A DNA stretch of 29,110 nucleotides, taken from assembly GCA_050250815.1 (NCBI GenBank), contig JBFWNY010000043.1:1-29110 (forward strand). The letters run 5' to 3'. A program made the position numbers and the translations under genes. Positions 6,930 to 15,019 of this stretch are shown piece after piece; the stretch's first letter is position 1, and each line of letters begins with the position of its first letter. The notes under the pieces are model-generated. The model saw only the letters and a program-made list of their open reading frames with translations. It was not told where the DNA came from and ran no database searches. The stretch is from JAEUMD01 sp050250815 (GTDB taxonomy: Bacteria; Pseudomonadota; Alphaproteobacteria; Rhizobiales; Hyphomicrobiaceae).

Positions 6930-8495
6930 TCAGTCGCGATCGCGGTAGGCCGTATTGCGTGACAGCAGCGGTGTGATGCGGCGGATGGTGACGCGGCGGT
7001 TGGCCCGCTCCGGTCCGTCCGTATCGACTTTCAGGAATTCCTCGCCGTAGCCCTGAGTGACCAGGTTCTCAGGCGGGATATCGAATTCCTCGCTCAGGAT
7101 GGAGGCAACCTCCTCCGCTCGGCGATCCGACAGCGTGAGGTTGTCGACGTCATCGCCGACCGCATCGGTGTGGCCTTCGACGAGGACGATCTCGTCGGGA
7201 TTGTCTTGGATCAGCCGGTTGATGGCGCGCGCGATGCGCTCCAGATCGTCGTACTGGCTTTCGTCGACCTGCCAGGAACCAAAGGCGAAGTTGATCGAGT
7301 CGAGGTCGATGCGGCGCATGCGATCACGCAGATACGCTGTCGCCAACACCTCGTCGAGCGTGTAGCCGCGATCCAGCCGCATCATCGGCGGCGCCGACAG
7401 CGCGTCGTAGATGTCGTCATAGGACGAGCCGTCGTATTCGACGATGTAGCGGTGGCGCGGGATACTCAGGATCGGCGGGCCGATGTTGATCGCAAGGCCG
7501 AGGCCGCCGCGCGTGCCCCACCGGCGCCAGGTGCGGCGGTTGTCGATGAGATAGACCTCGCGGCCGCCCGGGCCACGGCGCCAGCGCCGGATCAGATGAC
7601 CGTCGGGTCCTGTTTCGGTGAAGATCTCGACACCGTGGCGGCGGTAGGACGAAATCGTGCGCCCGTCGCTGCCCCGACGAGTATCGAGGTCGCGCGCGAA
7701 CCGGCGCAGACGGCGCGTCTCGTCGCGCTGGATGAAGAGCCGGCGGCCGTCGCCACGGTAGATGCGCCGGGCATCGGGCTCCTGCAGAACAACGCCGCCG
7801 CCCCGCAGCCGCTCTTCGCGGCGACCTTGGCGCAGGGCGTCGATGCTCAGGACGGGACCGTCATTCCGCGCGCGCCATTCGCGGCGCTCACGGCGGCGCT
7901 CGACGCGTTCGGCGGGGCTGATGTGGCGCACATCGCCGCGATCGGTATCGCGATCACGACCGCGGTGACCATCGCGACGCGGCTCGGCTGCGACGGGCGG
8001 TGTGGAATCGTGCCTGCGGTCGCGGCCGAACAGCCGGCCACCCGGGTCGCGGCGCGGCGGCTCGGCCGTCGCGGGCGGCGGAGCCTCATGCCTGCGGTCG
8101 CGGCCGAAATGCTGGCGCGGGTCGCGACCGGGCTGCGTGCCGGGCGCAGGTCCCTGAGGCGGAGGCGTTCCGGCCTGACCGCGGCCGGGCGCTCGCCACG
8201 CATCGGGCGAACCCTGGCGGCCCTGGCGCGGCGCGTGCTGCTGCGGCGCGTCCTGGCCGCGATGACGCTGACCCTGGCCTTGCTGTCCTTGCTGGCCCTG
8301 TCCTTGCTGTCCCTGGCCGCGTCCCTTACGTGGCTCGAACTGGCTTGGCGGCGGTTCATCCTGCTGCTGCTGGGGCCGGAAGGCCTGGGCAGCCGCCTCC
8401 GAGCTTACCAGGGCGGGGGAAGCTGCGACGGCAAGCGCGGCGATCAGCAGGGGCTGAGCGCGGCGCGCCTTGGGGCCCTTGGGGCGGATACTCAT
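6930..8495 (-). CDS. OmpA-family cell-envelope protein with Gln/Arg-rich low-complexity region
   Basis: A 521-residue exported protein. Residues 1-36 are a signal peptide: basic start, hydrophobic core LLIAALAVAASPALVSS, likely cleavage after AAAQA. Residues 38 to about 215 are low-complexity, rich in Gln, Gly, Pro and Arg, with a GQGQQGQ repeat (DNA about 8269-8325). A middle region follows with RRHGVEIFTETGPDGHLIRRWRR-type strands (cited in part). The last 120 residues are an OmpA/MotB peptidoglycan-binding domain: INFAFGSWQVDESQ, VLVEGHTDAVGDDVDN, LSDRRAEEVASIL, LVTQGYGEEFL and ERANRRVTIRR. It should anchor to peptidoglycan from the periplasm or outer membrane. The ATG has AAGGA 7 bases upstream. 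Similar long proteins in Hyphomicrobiales are annotated only as OmpA-family. It is transcribed divergently from the dehydrogenase. Confidence 0.88.
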   Translation of the reverse strand: MSIRPKGPKARRAQPLLIAALAVAASPALVSSEAAAQAFRPQQQQDEPPPSQFEPRKGRGQGQQGQGQQGQQGQGQRHRGQDAPQQHAPRQGRQGSPDAWRAPGRGQAGTPPPQGPAPGTQPGRDPRQHFGRDRRHEAPPPATAEPPRRDPGGRLFGRDRRHDSTPPVAAEPRRDGHRGRDRDTDRGDVRHISPAERVERRRERREWRARNDGPVLSIDALRQGRREERLRGGGVVLQEPDARRIYRGDGRRLFIQRDETRRLRRFARDLDTRRGSDGRTISSYRRHGVEIFTETGPDGHLIRRWRRGPGGREVYLIDNRRTWRRWGTRGGLGLAINIGPPILSIPRHRYIVEYDGSSYDDIYDALSAPPMMRLDRGYTLDEVLATAYLRDRMRRIDLDSINFAFGSWQVDESQYDDLERIARAINRLIQDNPDEIVLVEGHTDAVGDDVDNLTLSDRRAEEVASILSEEFDIPPENLVTQGYGEEFLKVDTDGPERANRRVTIRRITPLLSRNTAYRDRD

Positions 8496-8817
8496 TGTAT
8501 TGTCCTTAGCTCCACGTTGGACGTCGGATCTGCGCCGGCATCAGCCTGGTACGATCTTGCCAAGCTAGGCGTCGCCGCTGTGATGGTTGTTGAGGGGGGG
8601 GGGGCCGGGATGTAGCCGTGGCCTTGCGTCAGAGAACGAAGCGCTGGATGCCTGTTCGTTCCAATGCTCCGGGTCTGCGCATTTCTCCTTCCACCGCTGT
8701 CGGCCCGCATCGCGTAACCGTGCGCGGCAAGTTGGTCAACTTCTTGACGGATGTATGGCTCGGCGGCGAAGCAGTGTCGCCGCTCCAACGCAAGTCGCGA
8801 CGAAGCCGGAGAGTGCA
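8496..8817. promoter_or_regulatory. Divergent intergenic region with an 11-G tract and a small inverted repeat
   Basis: This 322-base gap lies between the start codons of the OmpA-family gene and the dehydrogenase gene. It holds an uninterrupted run of 11 G at 8594-8604, the longest homopolymer I noticed in the window, and an inverted repeat AAGTTG-GT-CAACTT at 8729-8742 directly before TTGACG (8744-8749), which could be a -35 element of the dehydrogenase gene. No convincing -10 is visible. A 70-codon frame at 8618-8830 crosses the region but has no ribosome site or recognisable protein features. Confidence 0.4.
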
Positions 8818-9777
8818 ATGGCACGTCTGATCTTGATCACCGAGCACGTCGATGCGGATGCGATCGCTCTGCTTCGCCGTCGTCCCGGATTCGATGTCGT
8901 GGCGGGTGAAGGGATGCCGGCTTCGGCTCTTGCCAGATGCGAGGCTATTGGCATCCGCGTCTGCCGGCTCGATGCGGCAACTCTTGCTCTCGCACCTCAT
9001 CTGCGGGTCGTCGCCAAGCACGGGGTCGGGACCGACAATATCGACGTTGACCATTGCACCGCGCGCGGCATCCCGGTGCTCAACACGCCCGACGCGAACA
9101 AGGCGGCAGTCGCCGAGCATGCCTTCGCGCTGATGCTGGCGCTCGCCAAGCGATTGTTGGAGCTCGATGCCGCCGTGCGGCGCGGCGACTGGGCAATCCG
9201 CGACCGGCTGCGTTTCAATGAGTTGGCGTCGATGACTTTGGCAATCATCGGCTTCGGGCGCAGCGGTCAGGAACTTGCGCGCCGTGCGCGCGCGTTCGAT
9301 ATGCGGGTCGTGGCGTTCGGACGTTCACTCGATCGACAAGCGCTGACCGCGCTCGGCGTCGAGCCGGCCGACAGTCTTGCGGCCGCGCTTGGCGAGGGCG
9401 ATGTCGTCTCGCTCCACGTGCCGCGTCCGTCGTCGGGCGTGCCGCTTATCGGTCGGGCCGAACTGCGGGCAATGAAGCGAGGCGCACTCCTCGTCAACTG
9501 CGCACGGGGCGGCGTGGTCGACGAGAGGGCGCTTGCCGACGTGCTCGACGAAGGCCATCTCGGCGGCGCCGGCATCGATGTGCTGGGCGAAGAGCCGCCC
9601 CCCACCACGTTGCCGCTGCTCAACCGGGCCAACGTAATTCTCACGCCGCACATTGCCGGCAGCACGCGCGAGGCGTCGCGCCGCATGGGAATGGAAATGG
9701 CTGAGAACATTCTGCAGGCTTTGGATGGCCGCTTGCCATCCGCAAGTCTGGTCAACCCAGTGGTCCTCACGCGATAG
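8818..9777 (+). CDS. D-isomer-specific 2-hydroxyacid dehydrogenase (phosphoglycerate-dehydrogenase-like)
   Basis: A 319-residue cytoplasmic NAD(P)-dependent oxidoreductase that interconverts a 2-hydroxyacid and a 2-oxoacid. The Rossmann Gly motif is GFGRSG at 145-150. The catalytic triad is present as R230 (NCARGGVVDE), E259 (LGEEPP) and H278 (LTPHIAGST). The early signature KHGVGTDNIDVDHCTARGIPV (residues 68-88) resembles SerA and hydroxypyruvate reductases. It lacks the C-terminal ACT domain of many true SerA enzymes, so the substrate could be 3-phosphoglycerate, hydroxypyruvate/glyoxylate or another 2-oxoacid. The frame is open upstream, but the ATG at 8818 with GGAGAG 4 bases before it fits the family N terminus (MARLILITEHVD). 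Its 3' end overlaps the convergent glycosyltransferase gene by 11 bases. Confidence 0.88.
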   Translation: MARLILITEHVDADAIALLRRRPGFDVVAGEGMPASALARCEAIGIRVCRLDAATLALAPHLRVVAKHGVGTDNIDVDHCTARGIPVLNTPDANKAAVAEHAFALMLALAKRLLELDAAVRRGDWAIRDRLRFNELASMTLAIIGFGRSGQELARRARAFDMRVVAFGRSLDRQALTALGVEPADSLAAALGEGDVVSLHVPRPSSGVPLIGRAELRAMKRGALLVNCARGGVVDERALADVLDEGHLGGAGIDVLGEEPPPTTLPLLNRANVILTPHIAGSTREASRRMGMEMAENILQALDGRLPSASLVNPVVLTR

Positions 9778-10813
9778 CGGGTGTGGCCCGCGAGCGGACG
9801 CGGGCGAAACCGCGGCGGTCGAGTGCGGTCCGGACATTCTGGGCGAATGCGCGCGTACAGGCATCCCAGTCGTAGAGGCGGGCCTGCCGAGCGATGACCG
9901 TGCGCTCGAGCGACATCGCCTGCACCGCGGCACGCGCGAGGTTCTCGTCCAGGATACCGGTTTCGCCAGGCCGAACGATATCGCTCGGTCCGGTTACGGG
10001 GAGCGCTGCAACTGGGACGCCGCTGGCCATCGCTTCCAGCAGAACATTGCCGAACGTGTCGGTGCGGCTTGGAAACACGAACACGTCGGCAGAGGCATAG
10101 GCCTCGGCCAGTGCGGTGCCCGTCAACATGCCGGTGAAGTGGGCCTCGGGAAAGCGCTGTTCGAGCCCAGCACGCGCCGGGCCATCGCCGACCACGACTT
10201 TGCGGCCGGGAAGCTTGAGCGACAGAAAGTCTTCGACGCTCTTTTCCACAGCCACACGCCCGACATAGAGAAACACCGGGTCGTCGCCGAACGAGCGGAC
10301 AGGGCGCGGGTGGAACAGGGTCGTGTCGACACCGCGCGACCAAGGCATGATCTTGCGGAACCCCTGGGCGGCGAGGGATCGCGCAAGGCTTGGCGCCGCC
10401 ACCATCATGCCGTCGCCAGCATTGTGGAAGGCACGCAGGACGGCCCAGGTCCAGCGCTCGGGGATCAGAAAGCGCTGGCGCACATACTCGGGAAAGCGCG
10501 TGTGGAAGCTCGTAGTGAAGGGCACGCCGCGCTTCAGGCACCAGCGCCGCACAGCCCAGCCGACCGGCCCTTCGGTCGCGACATGAACAGCGTCCGGTTT
10601 CAGGGCCTCGATCCGGCGCGCTGTCGCCTTGCTCCAAGCGAATGCGAGAGGGATTTCGGGATAGGTGGGGCAGGGTATGCTTGAAAAGTCGGCGGGTGTG
10701 AGGACTACGATCTCGTCGCCGAGGAGCGGTGCATGGCGGGCAAGTTGTTCATAGGTGTTCACGACACCATTGATCTGCGGGTGCCAGGCGTCGGTGGCGA
10801 CAAGGATGCGCAT
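9767..10813 (-). CDS. GT4 (GT-B fold) glycosyltransferase, PimB/MgtA-like
   Basis: A 348-residue cytoplasmic or membrane-associated retaining glycosyltransferase. The N-terminal acceptor domain starts with TDAWHPQINGVVNTYEQL, the pattern of GDP-mannose or UDP-sugar-dependent lipid glycosyltransferases. SFHTRFPEYVRQRF is the family's acceptor-side motif. The donor domain has LYVGRVAVEKSVEDFL and the E-x7-E-type motif in the form SRTDTFGNVLLEAMASG, with Asp replacing the first Glu, a change common in this subgroup. A glycolipid product is likely, but donor and acceptor cannot be read. The ATG at 10813 shares one base with the TAA stop of the upstream metallophosphoesterase, so the two form one translationally coupled unit. 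The gene ends 11 bases inside the end of the convergent dehydrogenase gene. Confidence 0.88.
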   Translation of the reverse strand: MRILVATDAWHPQINGVVNTYEQLARHAPLLGDEIVVLTPADFSSIPCPTYPEIPLAFAWSKATARRIEALKPDAVHVATEGPVGWAVRRWCLKRGVPFTTSFHTRFPEYVRQRFLIPERWTWAVLRAFHNAGDGMMVAAPSLARSLAAQGFRKIMPWSRGVDTTLFHPRPVRSFGDDPVFLYVGRVAVEKSVEDFLSLKLPGRKVVVGDGPARAGLEQRFPEAHFTGMLTGTALAEAYASADVFVFPSRTDTFGNVLLEAMASGVPVAALPVTGPSDIVRPGETGILDENLARAAVQAMSLERTVIARQARLYDWDACTRAFAQNVRTALDRRGFARVRSRATPAIA

Positions 10814-11598
10814 TACGCGACCTTGAGTTCGCCAGAGACGTGCTCGGCCGTCTCGCGCGCCCGCATCTCGTGATGCCAGTTGATCACCTGGATGAGACCA
10901 TCGCGCGTCTCCACGATCGCCGTGCAGCTTTCCACCCAGTCACCGCAATTGAGGTAGCGGACATCGTCGAACATGCGATCGGCAGCGCAGTGGATGTGGC
11001 CGCAGATCACACCGTCAGCACCTTCGCGCCTTGCCATCTCGGCGAGGTTCTGCTCGAACGCGCCGATGAAGTTGACCGCCGTCTTCACCCGACCCTTGAG
11101 GTGCGCCGACAGCGACCAGTAACCCATGCCCAGCCGGCGTCTGACGAAATTGAGAGGCCAGTTGAGCCACAGCGCCAGCTCGTAGCCGCGGTCACCCAGA
11201 AACGCCAGCCACTTGGCGTAACGCACCACGACGTCGAATTCGTCTCCATGCACGACCAGATAGCGCCGGCCGTCGGTCCCTGTATGGACCGCCTGCCGGC
11301 GGATCTCGATGCCGCCGAAAGAATGGTCGGCATAGTCGCGCATGGCCTCGTCATGGTTGCCTGGGATGAAGACGAGGCGCGTGCCCTTGCGGGCCTTGCG
11401 CAGGAGCTTCTGGATCACGTCGTTGTGGCTCTGCGGCCAGATGAGGCCGCGACGGATTCTCCAGAAGTCCACGATGTCGCCGACGAGGTAGATCACGTCG
11501 GCGTCGTTGTACTTCAGGAAGTCGAGCAGGGCCTCGCTCTGGCTGGCGCGGGTCCCCAGGTGAACGTCGGAAATGAAGATGGCGCGCTGATGTGGCAC
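10813..11598 (-). CDS. LpxH-like calcineurin-type metallophosphoesterase
   Basis: A 261-residue phosphoesterase with the complete metal-binding set: D11-x-H13 (SDVHLG), GDIVD at 40-44, GNHDE at 80-84, VHGDEFD at 116-122 and GHIH at 200-203. This is the pattern of the UDP-2,3-diacylglucosamine diphosphatase (LpxH) group. Many alphaproteobacteria use the unrelated LpxI for that lipid A step, so this could be an LpxH paralogue acting on another lipid or nucleotide pyrophosphate. The start is GTG at 11598, with a GGGGGGAG ribosome site about 10 bases upstream. It is followed directly by the GT4 gene (TAATG overlap), which ties its role to glycolipid or lipid A synthesis at the inner membrane. That link is inference from coupling. 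Confidence 0.85.
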   Translation of the reverse strand: MPHQRAIFISDVHLGTRASQSEALLDFLKYNDADVIYLVGDIVDFWRIRRGLIWPQSHNDVIQKLLRKARKGTRLVFIPGNHDEAMRDYADHSFGGIEIRRQAVHTGTDGRRYLVVHGDEFDVVVRYAKWLAFLGDRGYELALWLNWPLNFVRRRLGMGYWSLSAHLKGRVKTAVNFIGAFEQNLAEMARREGADGVICGHIHCAADRMFDDVRYLNCGDWVESCTAIVETRDGLIQVINWHHEMRARETAEHVSGELKVA

Positions 11599-11775
11599 GG
11601 CAATCGGCTCCCCCCGAGCTGCGGATCGAGATGCGGCATCGACAAGGAGAACCTAGACGGGATTCAGATTGCAGCCTTGTGACAGGGCTCGGGAGGATGG
11701 CATCGCTACTCGCTCCGGACGGTGGAAAGAGCGGGGCGGTCTCGTAGACGGGCCGAAATGCCCAGGGATTGGATG

Positions 11776-12639
11776 TCAGTAGATGCGGTAGGGGAAGTAG
11801 CGGCCGACCAGTTCCTCGAGCCGTCCGCCCTCGCGCAAGCGGGCGATGGAGCTGTTGATCAGCATACGCATCTGCCGGTCGCCCTTGCGCACCGCCACGG
11901 CGATTCCGTCGCCGAAAAATCTCGGCTCCAGGAAGGGGCCCCCGCGGAATTCGCAGCACTGGCGCGACAGGGTGCCGTTGAGCCAGAACGCGAGGCTCAC
12001 GGCATCGTCGAACATGTACTCGATCTTGCCGGCGGCAAGCGCTTCGCGCGCGGTGTCGGATGACGGGAACACTTCAATTCGGCTGTCGCGGAAGAATGTC
12101 TTGAGGTAGGCCTCGTGCGCGGTCCCGCGGATCACCGCGACATGGGCGCCTTGCAGTCCCTCGGGCGTCATCTCGCGCTTGGCCGCATCCCGCCTGACTG
12201 CAAACCGCCCCGGCGTGTAGAGGTAAGCTGACGAGAAATCGACGTCGCGCAGGTGCTTGGCCGAGATCGCGTGGCCGGCGATGACGGCATCGGCGTCGCC
12301 GCGCTTGAGCGCCAGCATCAGCTCGTCCCATGGCAGCACGCGGATGTCGCACGCCGCCTTGGCATCGAGGCAGATGGAGCGGGCGAAGTCGACGTTGAAG
12401 CCGGTCAGCTGGCCGTCCTCGTCGTAGAAATTGAAGGGCGGAAAATCACCCTCGGTCACAAATCGGAGTACGACACGGCGTGGCAGGTCCTCTCCCGTTT
12501 GGGTCTCGCTGGGGACGGGAGCCTGGGCAGATGCCGCCGGCGGACCGGCGAGCAGCAACACTGCCAGGGCCGCAGCGCGGCCCAGAGCCAAGCGTCGGCC
12601 GATCCTCGAGCATGACGGCATTGGCGCTCGTCTCGTCAC
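11776..12639 (-). CDS. Periplasmic solute-binding protein, family 3 (amino-acid type)
   Basis: A 287-residue exported ligand-binding protein. After a short basic start the hydrophobic segment LALGRAAALAVLLLAGPPAASAQ is a signal peptide (quoted in part; cleavage after SAQA or nearby). The mature part has the family 3 layout: LRFVTEGDFPPFNFYDEDG, GFNVDFARSIC, the loop LKRGDADAVIAGHAIS, and the C-terminal lobe from AVIRGTAHEAYLK to LRLEELVGRYFP-like ending. I chose GTG at 12639, which has GAGGGG 7 bases upstream. The frame stays open to an ATG at 12735, but that would put a poor 32-residue extension before the signal peptide. No permease or ATPase gene is adjacent, so it is an orphan and could serve a distant ABC importer or a sensor. 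The ligand is unknown. Confidence 0.82.
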   Translation of the reverse strand: MTRRAPMPSCSRIGRRLALGRAAALAVLLLAGPPAASAQAPVPSETQTGEDLPRRVVLRFVTEGDFPPFNFYDEDGQLTGFNVDFARSICLDAKAACDIRVLPWDELMLALKRGDADAVIAGHAISAKHLRDVDFSSAYLYTPGRFAVRRDAAKREMTPEGLQGAHVAVIRGTAHEAYLKTFFRDSRIEVFPSSDTAREALAAGKIEYMFDDAVSLAFWLNGTLSRQCCEFRGGPFLEPRFFGDGIAVAVRKGDRQMRMLINSSIARLREGGRLEELVGRYFPYRIY

Positions 12640-12900
12640 TGCAAATCCCCTCTGCATGGCGCTGTCCGCTGCCGGCACGAGTCGCGAACGGGGCCAAGCC
12701 GTCCGCATATGAAGCAGCATGAACAGGGTCGTCAACGTGGCTCATATCGCGCGTCGAATCCGGCATTTTTCTCGCTGAGTAGCGCGACCGCACAATGGCA
12801 GAATGTCTGGACTATGTTATTCTGACGACGGTGCATGAGGCACCCGCGCTAGCGGCGGCGCGGATAGCTATGAACGCCCCAAACGGGGCGGGCCTGGGGT

Positions 12901-14469
12901 ATGCGTGTGAGCAACCGGCGTATGGCACCGGTGCGGGTGGGCGCGCGTCAGATTTCGCACGGCGTGTCTAGCGCTGCCGGTCGGCATGCGCGTTTGCCTT
13001 CCGGTGCGCTCGGCGTCGTACGCTCGGCACCCGTTGGCAACCTTCTGCTGCGCCTCAGGCCCGACCTTTCGGCCGCCCGCCCGGCGACGTTTGCCCAAAT
13101 CGTTGCCCTGTTGACCCTGGTCGCGCTCACTTTCGCAGGCCTGCTCGCCTCGATTGTCCAGCCCGCCAACCTGATCGCTCTGGTGCTGGTGGGGCCGTTT
13201 CTGTCTGTCGTTCTCTTCCGGACCGCGGCGCTCTCCTATGCCTTGGCGACCGGTCGCCGCCACCGCCGTCGCCTGCGTGAGATACCGGCCGAGCGGCTAC
13301 CAACCTATGCGGTTCTGGTTGCCCTCTACGACGAAGCGCACGTCGTGCCGGGGCTGGTCGAATCGCTGGCGGCACTCGACTATCCAGCGAGCCGGCTGGC
13401 CATTCGCTTCGTCGTGGAGGAGTGCGATGCGGCGACGCAGGCGGCGTTGGCGGCTGAGCCCCTGCCACCGCACATGGGGGTCATCGTCGTGCCGGACGGT
13501 GCGCCGCGCACCAAGCCGCGCGCCCTGAACTACGCCCTGTCACGCACGCGCGGGTCGTATGTTGTCGTCTATGACGCGGAGGACCAGCCGGAGCACGATC
13601 AGCTATTGCGCGCGCTGGCGGCCTTCCAACGATCGAGCGCGGATACGGCCTGCCAGCAGGCCAGCCTCAACATCGCGAACCATGGTGAGAACTGGCTGTC
13701 GCGGCAGTTCGCCATCGAATACTCGGCCCTGTTCGATCTGCTGCTGCCAACCTACCGCTCGCTGGGTCTGCCAATGCCGCTGGGCGGCACGTCGAACCAC
13801 TTCCGCCGCTCCGCACTCGAGGCGGTTCTCGCGTGGGATCCCCACAACGTGACGGAGGATGCGGACCTGGGCGTGCGTCTCGCCCGCTTCGGCATGAAGG
13901 TCGGCGTCATACCGTCGACGACCTGGGAGGAAGCACCCACGACGTTTCCGGTCTGGCTCAGACAGCGCACGCGCTGGCTAAAAGGGTGGATGACGACCTG
14001 GCTCGTGCACATGCGCAATCCGTTGCGGCTGGTACGCGACATAGGCCTTTGGCCGTTCGTCGGCTTGCAACTCATGATGACGAGTATGATCGTGTCGGCG
14101 CTCGTGCATCCATGGTTCTACGTGTTCGCCGCACACGAGGTATGGGCGGGCCGCGGCTTCGATTTCGCCGATCCGGGCGGGCAGAGCTGGGTCTGGTGGC
14201 TCGCTATCGTCAATCTTCTGGGCGGCTACCTGACCGCGATGATGCTGGGTGCGGTCGCAGTTCTGCGCCGTCGGCGGGCGGCGCTTCTGCCGGCGGTGCT
14301 GCTGCTGCCGCTCTACTGGATCGCGATCTCGCTCGCCGCCTACCGCGCTCTTTGGCAGCTCGTTGTTGCACCGCATCGTTGGGAGAAGACGCCGCACGCC
14401 GCGCGCCCTGCTCGTGGCATTCCCGTGCCGGCGCCAGCCGGTAACATAGCTCGATCCGACCGCCGATAG
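12901..14469 (+). CDS. Membrane glycosyltransferase family 2 (XagB/BcsA-like)
   Basis: A 522-residue processive-type glycosyltransferase. The first 60 residues are basic and low in order. Two membrane helices follow at about 65-110. The cytoplasmic GT2 domain has the substrate start TYAVLVALYDEAHVVPGLVESL (135-156), the metal-binding DAED at 225-228, the TED catalytic-base motif at 318-320, and RQRTRWLKGW at 354-363, the form of the Q-x-x-R-W acceptor motif. C-terminal helices lie at about 383-410, 430-457 and 462-490. This order matches cellulose-synthase-like and XagB-type enzymes that make and export a polysaccharide. No PilZ domain or partner genes are present. The ATG at 12901 has a weak GGCCTGGGG upstream. 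A cyclic-nucleotide-binding-like gene starts 63 bases after its stop. Confidence 0.85.
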   Translation: MRVSNRRMAPVRVGARQISHGVSSAAGRHARLPSGALGVVRSAPVGNLLLRLRPDLSAARPATFAQIVALLTLVALTFAGLLASIVQPANLIALVLVGPFLSVVLFRTAALSYALATGRRHRRRLREIPAERLPTYAVLVALYDEAHVVPGLVESLAALDYPASRLAIRFVVEECDAATQAALAAEPLPPHMGVIVVPDGAPRTKPRALNYALSRTRGSYVVVYDAEDQPEHDQLLRALAAFQRSSADTACQQASLNIANHGENWLSRQFAIEYSALFDLLLPTYRSLGLPMPLGGTSNHFRRSALEAVLAWDPHNVTEDADLGVRLARFGMKVGVIPSTTWEEAPTTFPVWLRQRTRWLKGWMTTWLVHMRNPLRLVRDIGLWPFVGLQLMMTSMIVSALVHPWFYVFAAHEVWAGRGFDFADPGGQSWVWWLAIVNLLGGYLTAMMLGAVAVLRRRRAALLPAVLLLPLYWIAISLAAYRALWQLVVAPHRWEKTPHAARPARGIPVPAPAGNIARSDRR

Positions 14470-14532
14470 CCTTTCTCGATTAGCGTTTCAGGCGTACCGG
14501 CGGCACACTCGGCGGAAACGAGGTCCCGATCC

Positions 14533-14973
14533 ATGACCCAAGATCCGCGCGTCCGTGACTTGCTCAACGAGATCCCACTGTTTGCCGGATGCTCGCCCGA
14601 GGTGCTGGCAGGGATCGCGGTGACAGCCAAGGCGCGCGACTGCGCCAAGGGCGAGGTGATCTACAACTCCGGCGAGCAGGCGCGGGAGATGTTCATTCTG
14701 CTCAACGGACTGGTGAGCTTTACAACGCCCACGGGCGTCGGCCTTCTGCATGTCGAGCGGCTGATGAAGCGGCACATGATCTTCGGCTGGGCGGCACTCG
14801 TGCCGGAGCACCCGCAGCGGCTGGGCACGGCGCGCTGCCTGGAAGCGTCGCGGCTGATCGAGCTCGACGGCGACAAGGTTATGGAAGTTCTCGCCGCCAC
14901 GCCTGCGTCCGGCTTTCTGGTCATGACGCGGTTGTGCTCGATGATCGCCAACACGTTCATGACCAAGGCCTGA
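14533..14973 (+). CDS. Stand-alone cyclic-nucleotide-binding-like domain protein
   Basis: A 146-residue protein made of one Crp-type effector domain with no DNA-binding helix-turn-helix. The N-terminal LLNEIPLFAGCSPEVLAGIA and the beta-roll EVIYNSGEQAREMFILLNGLVSF are characteristic. The phosphate-binding cassette is altered: the usual FGE is FGW at 84-86 and the following segment is VPEHPQRLGTARCLEASRLIEL (89-110), so the acidic ribose ligand is missing although R-x-x-T-A-like residues remain. It may bind something other than cAMP or cGMP, or act as a protein-protein module. It starts 63 bases after the GT2 gene on the same strand and may be co-transcribed with it. It converges on ubiB with 46 bases between stops. 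Confidence 0.78.
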   Translation: MTQDPRVRDLLNEIPLFAGCSPEVLAGIAVTAKARDCAKGEVIYNSGEQAREMFILLNGLVSFTTPTGVGLLHVERLMKRHMIFGWAALVPEHPQRLGTARCLEASRLIELDGDKVMEVLAATPASGFLVMTRLCSMIANTFMTKA

Positions 14974-15019
14974 GGTGGCGGACCGGTCGGCATTCGGCGC
15001 GATGACGGTCGCCTGATCT

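Noticed and set aside
7170..8615. 481-codon frame opposite the OmpA-family gene
   Set aside because: It is a shadow of the GC-rich, repeat-rich minus-strand gene; the minus strand shows a signal peptide, ribosome site and OmpA domain.
8618..8830. 70-codon frame between the OmpA-family and dehydrogenase genes
   Set aside because: No ribosome site, overlaps the dehydrogenase start in another frame, and composition is not protein-like.
9267..10684. Long frames overlapping the dehydrogenase and GT4 genes on opposite or shifted strands
   Set aside because: They cross two genes with intact family motifs and contain no recognisable domain.
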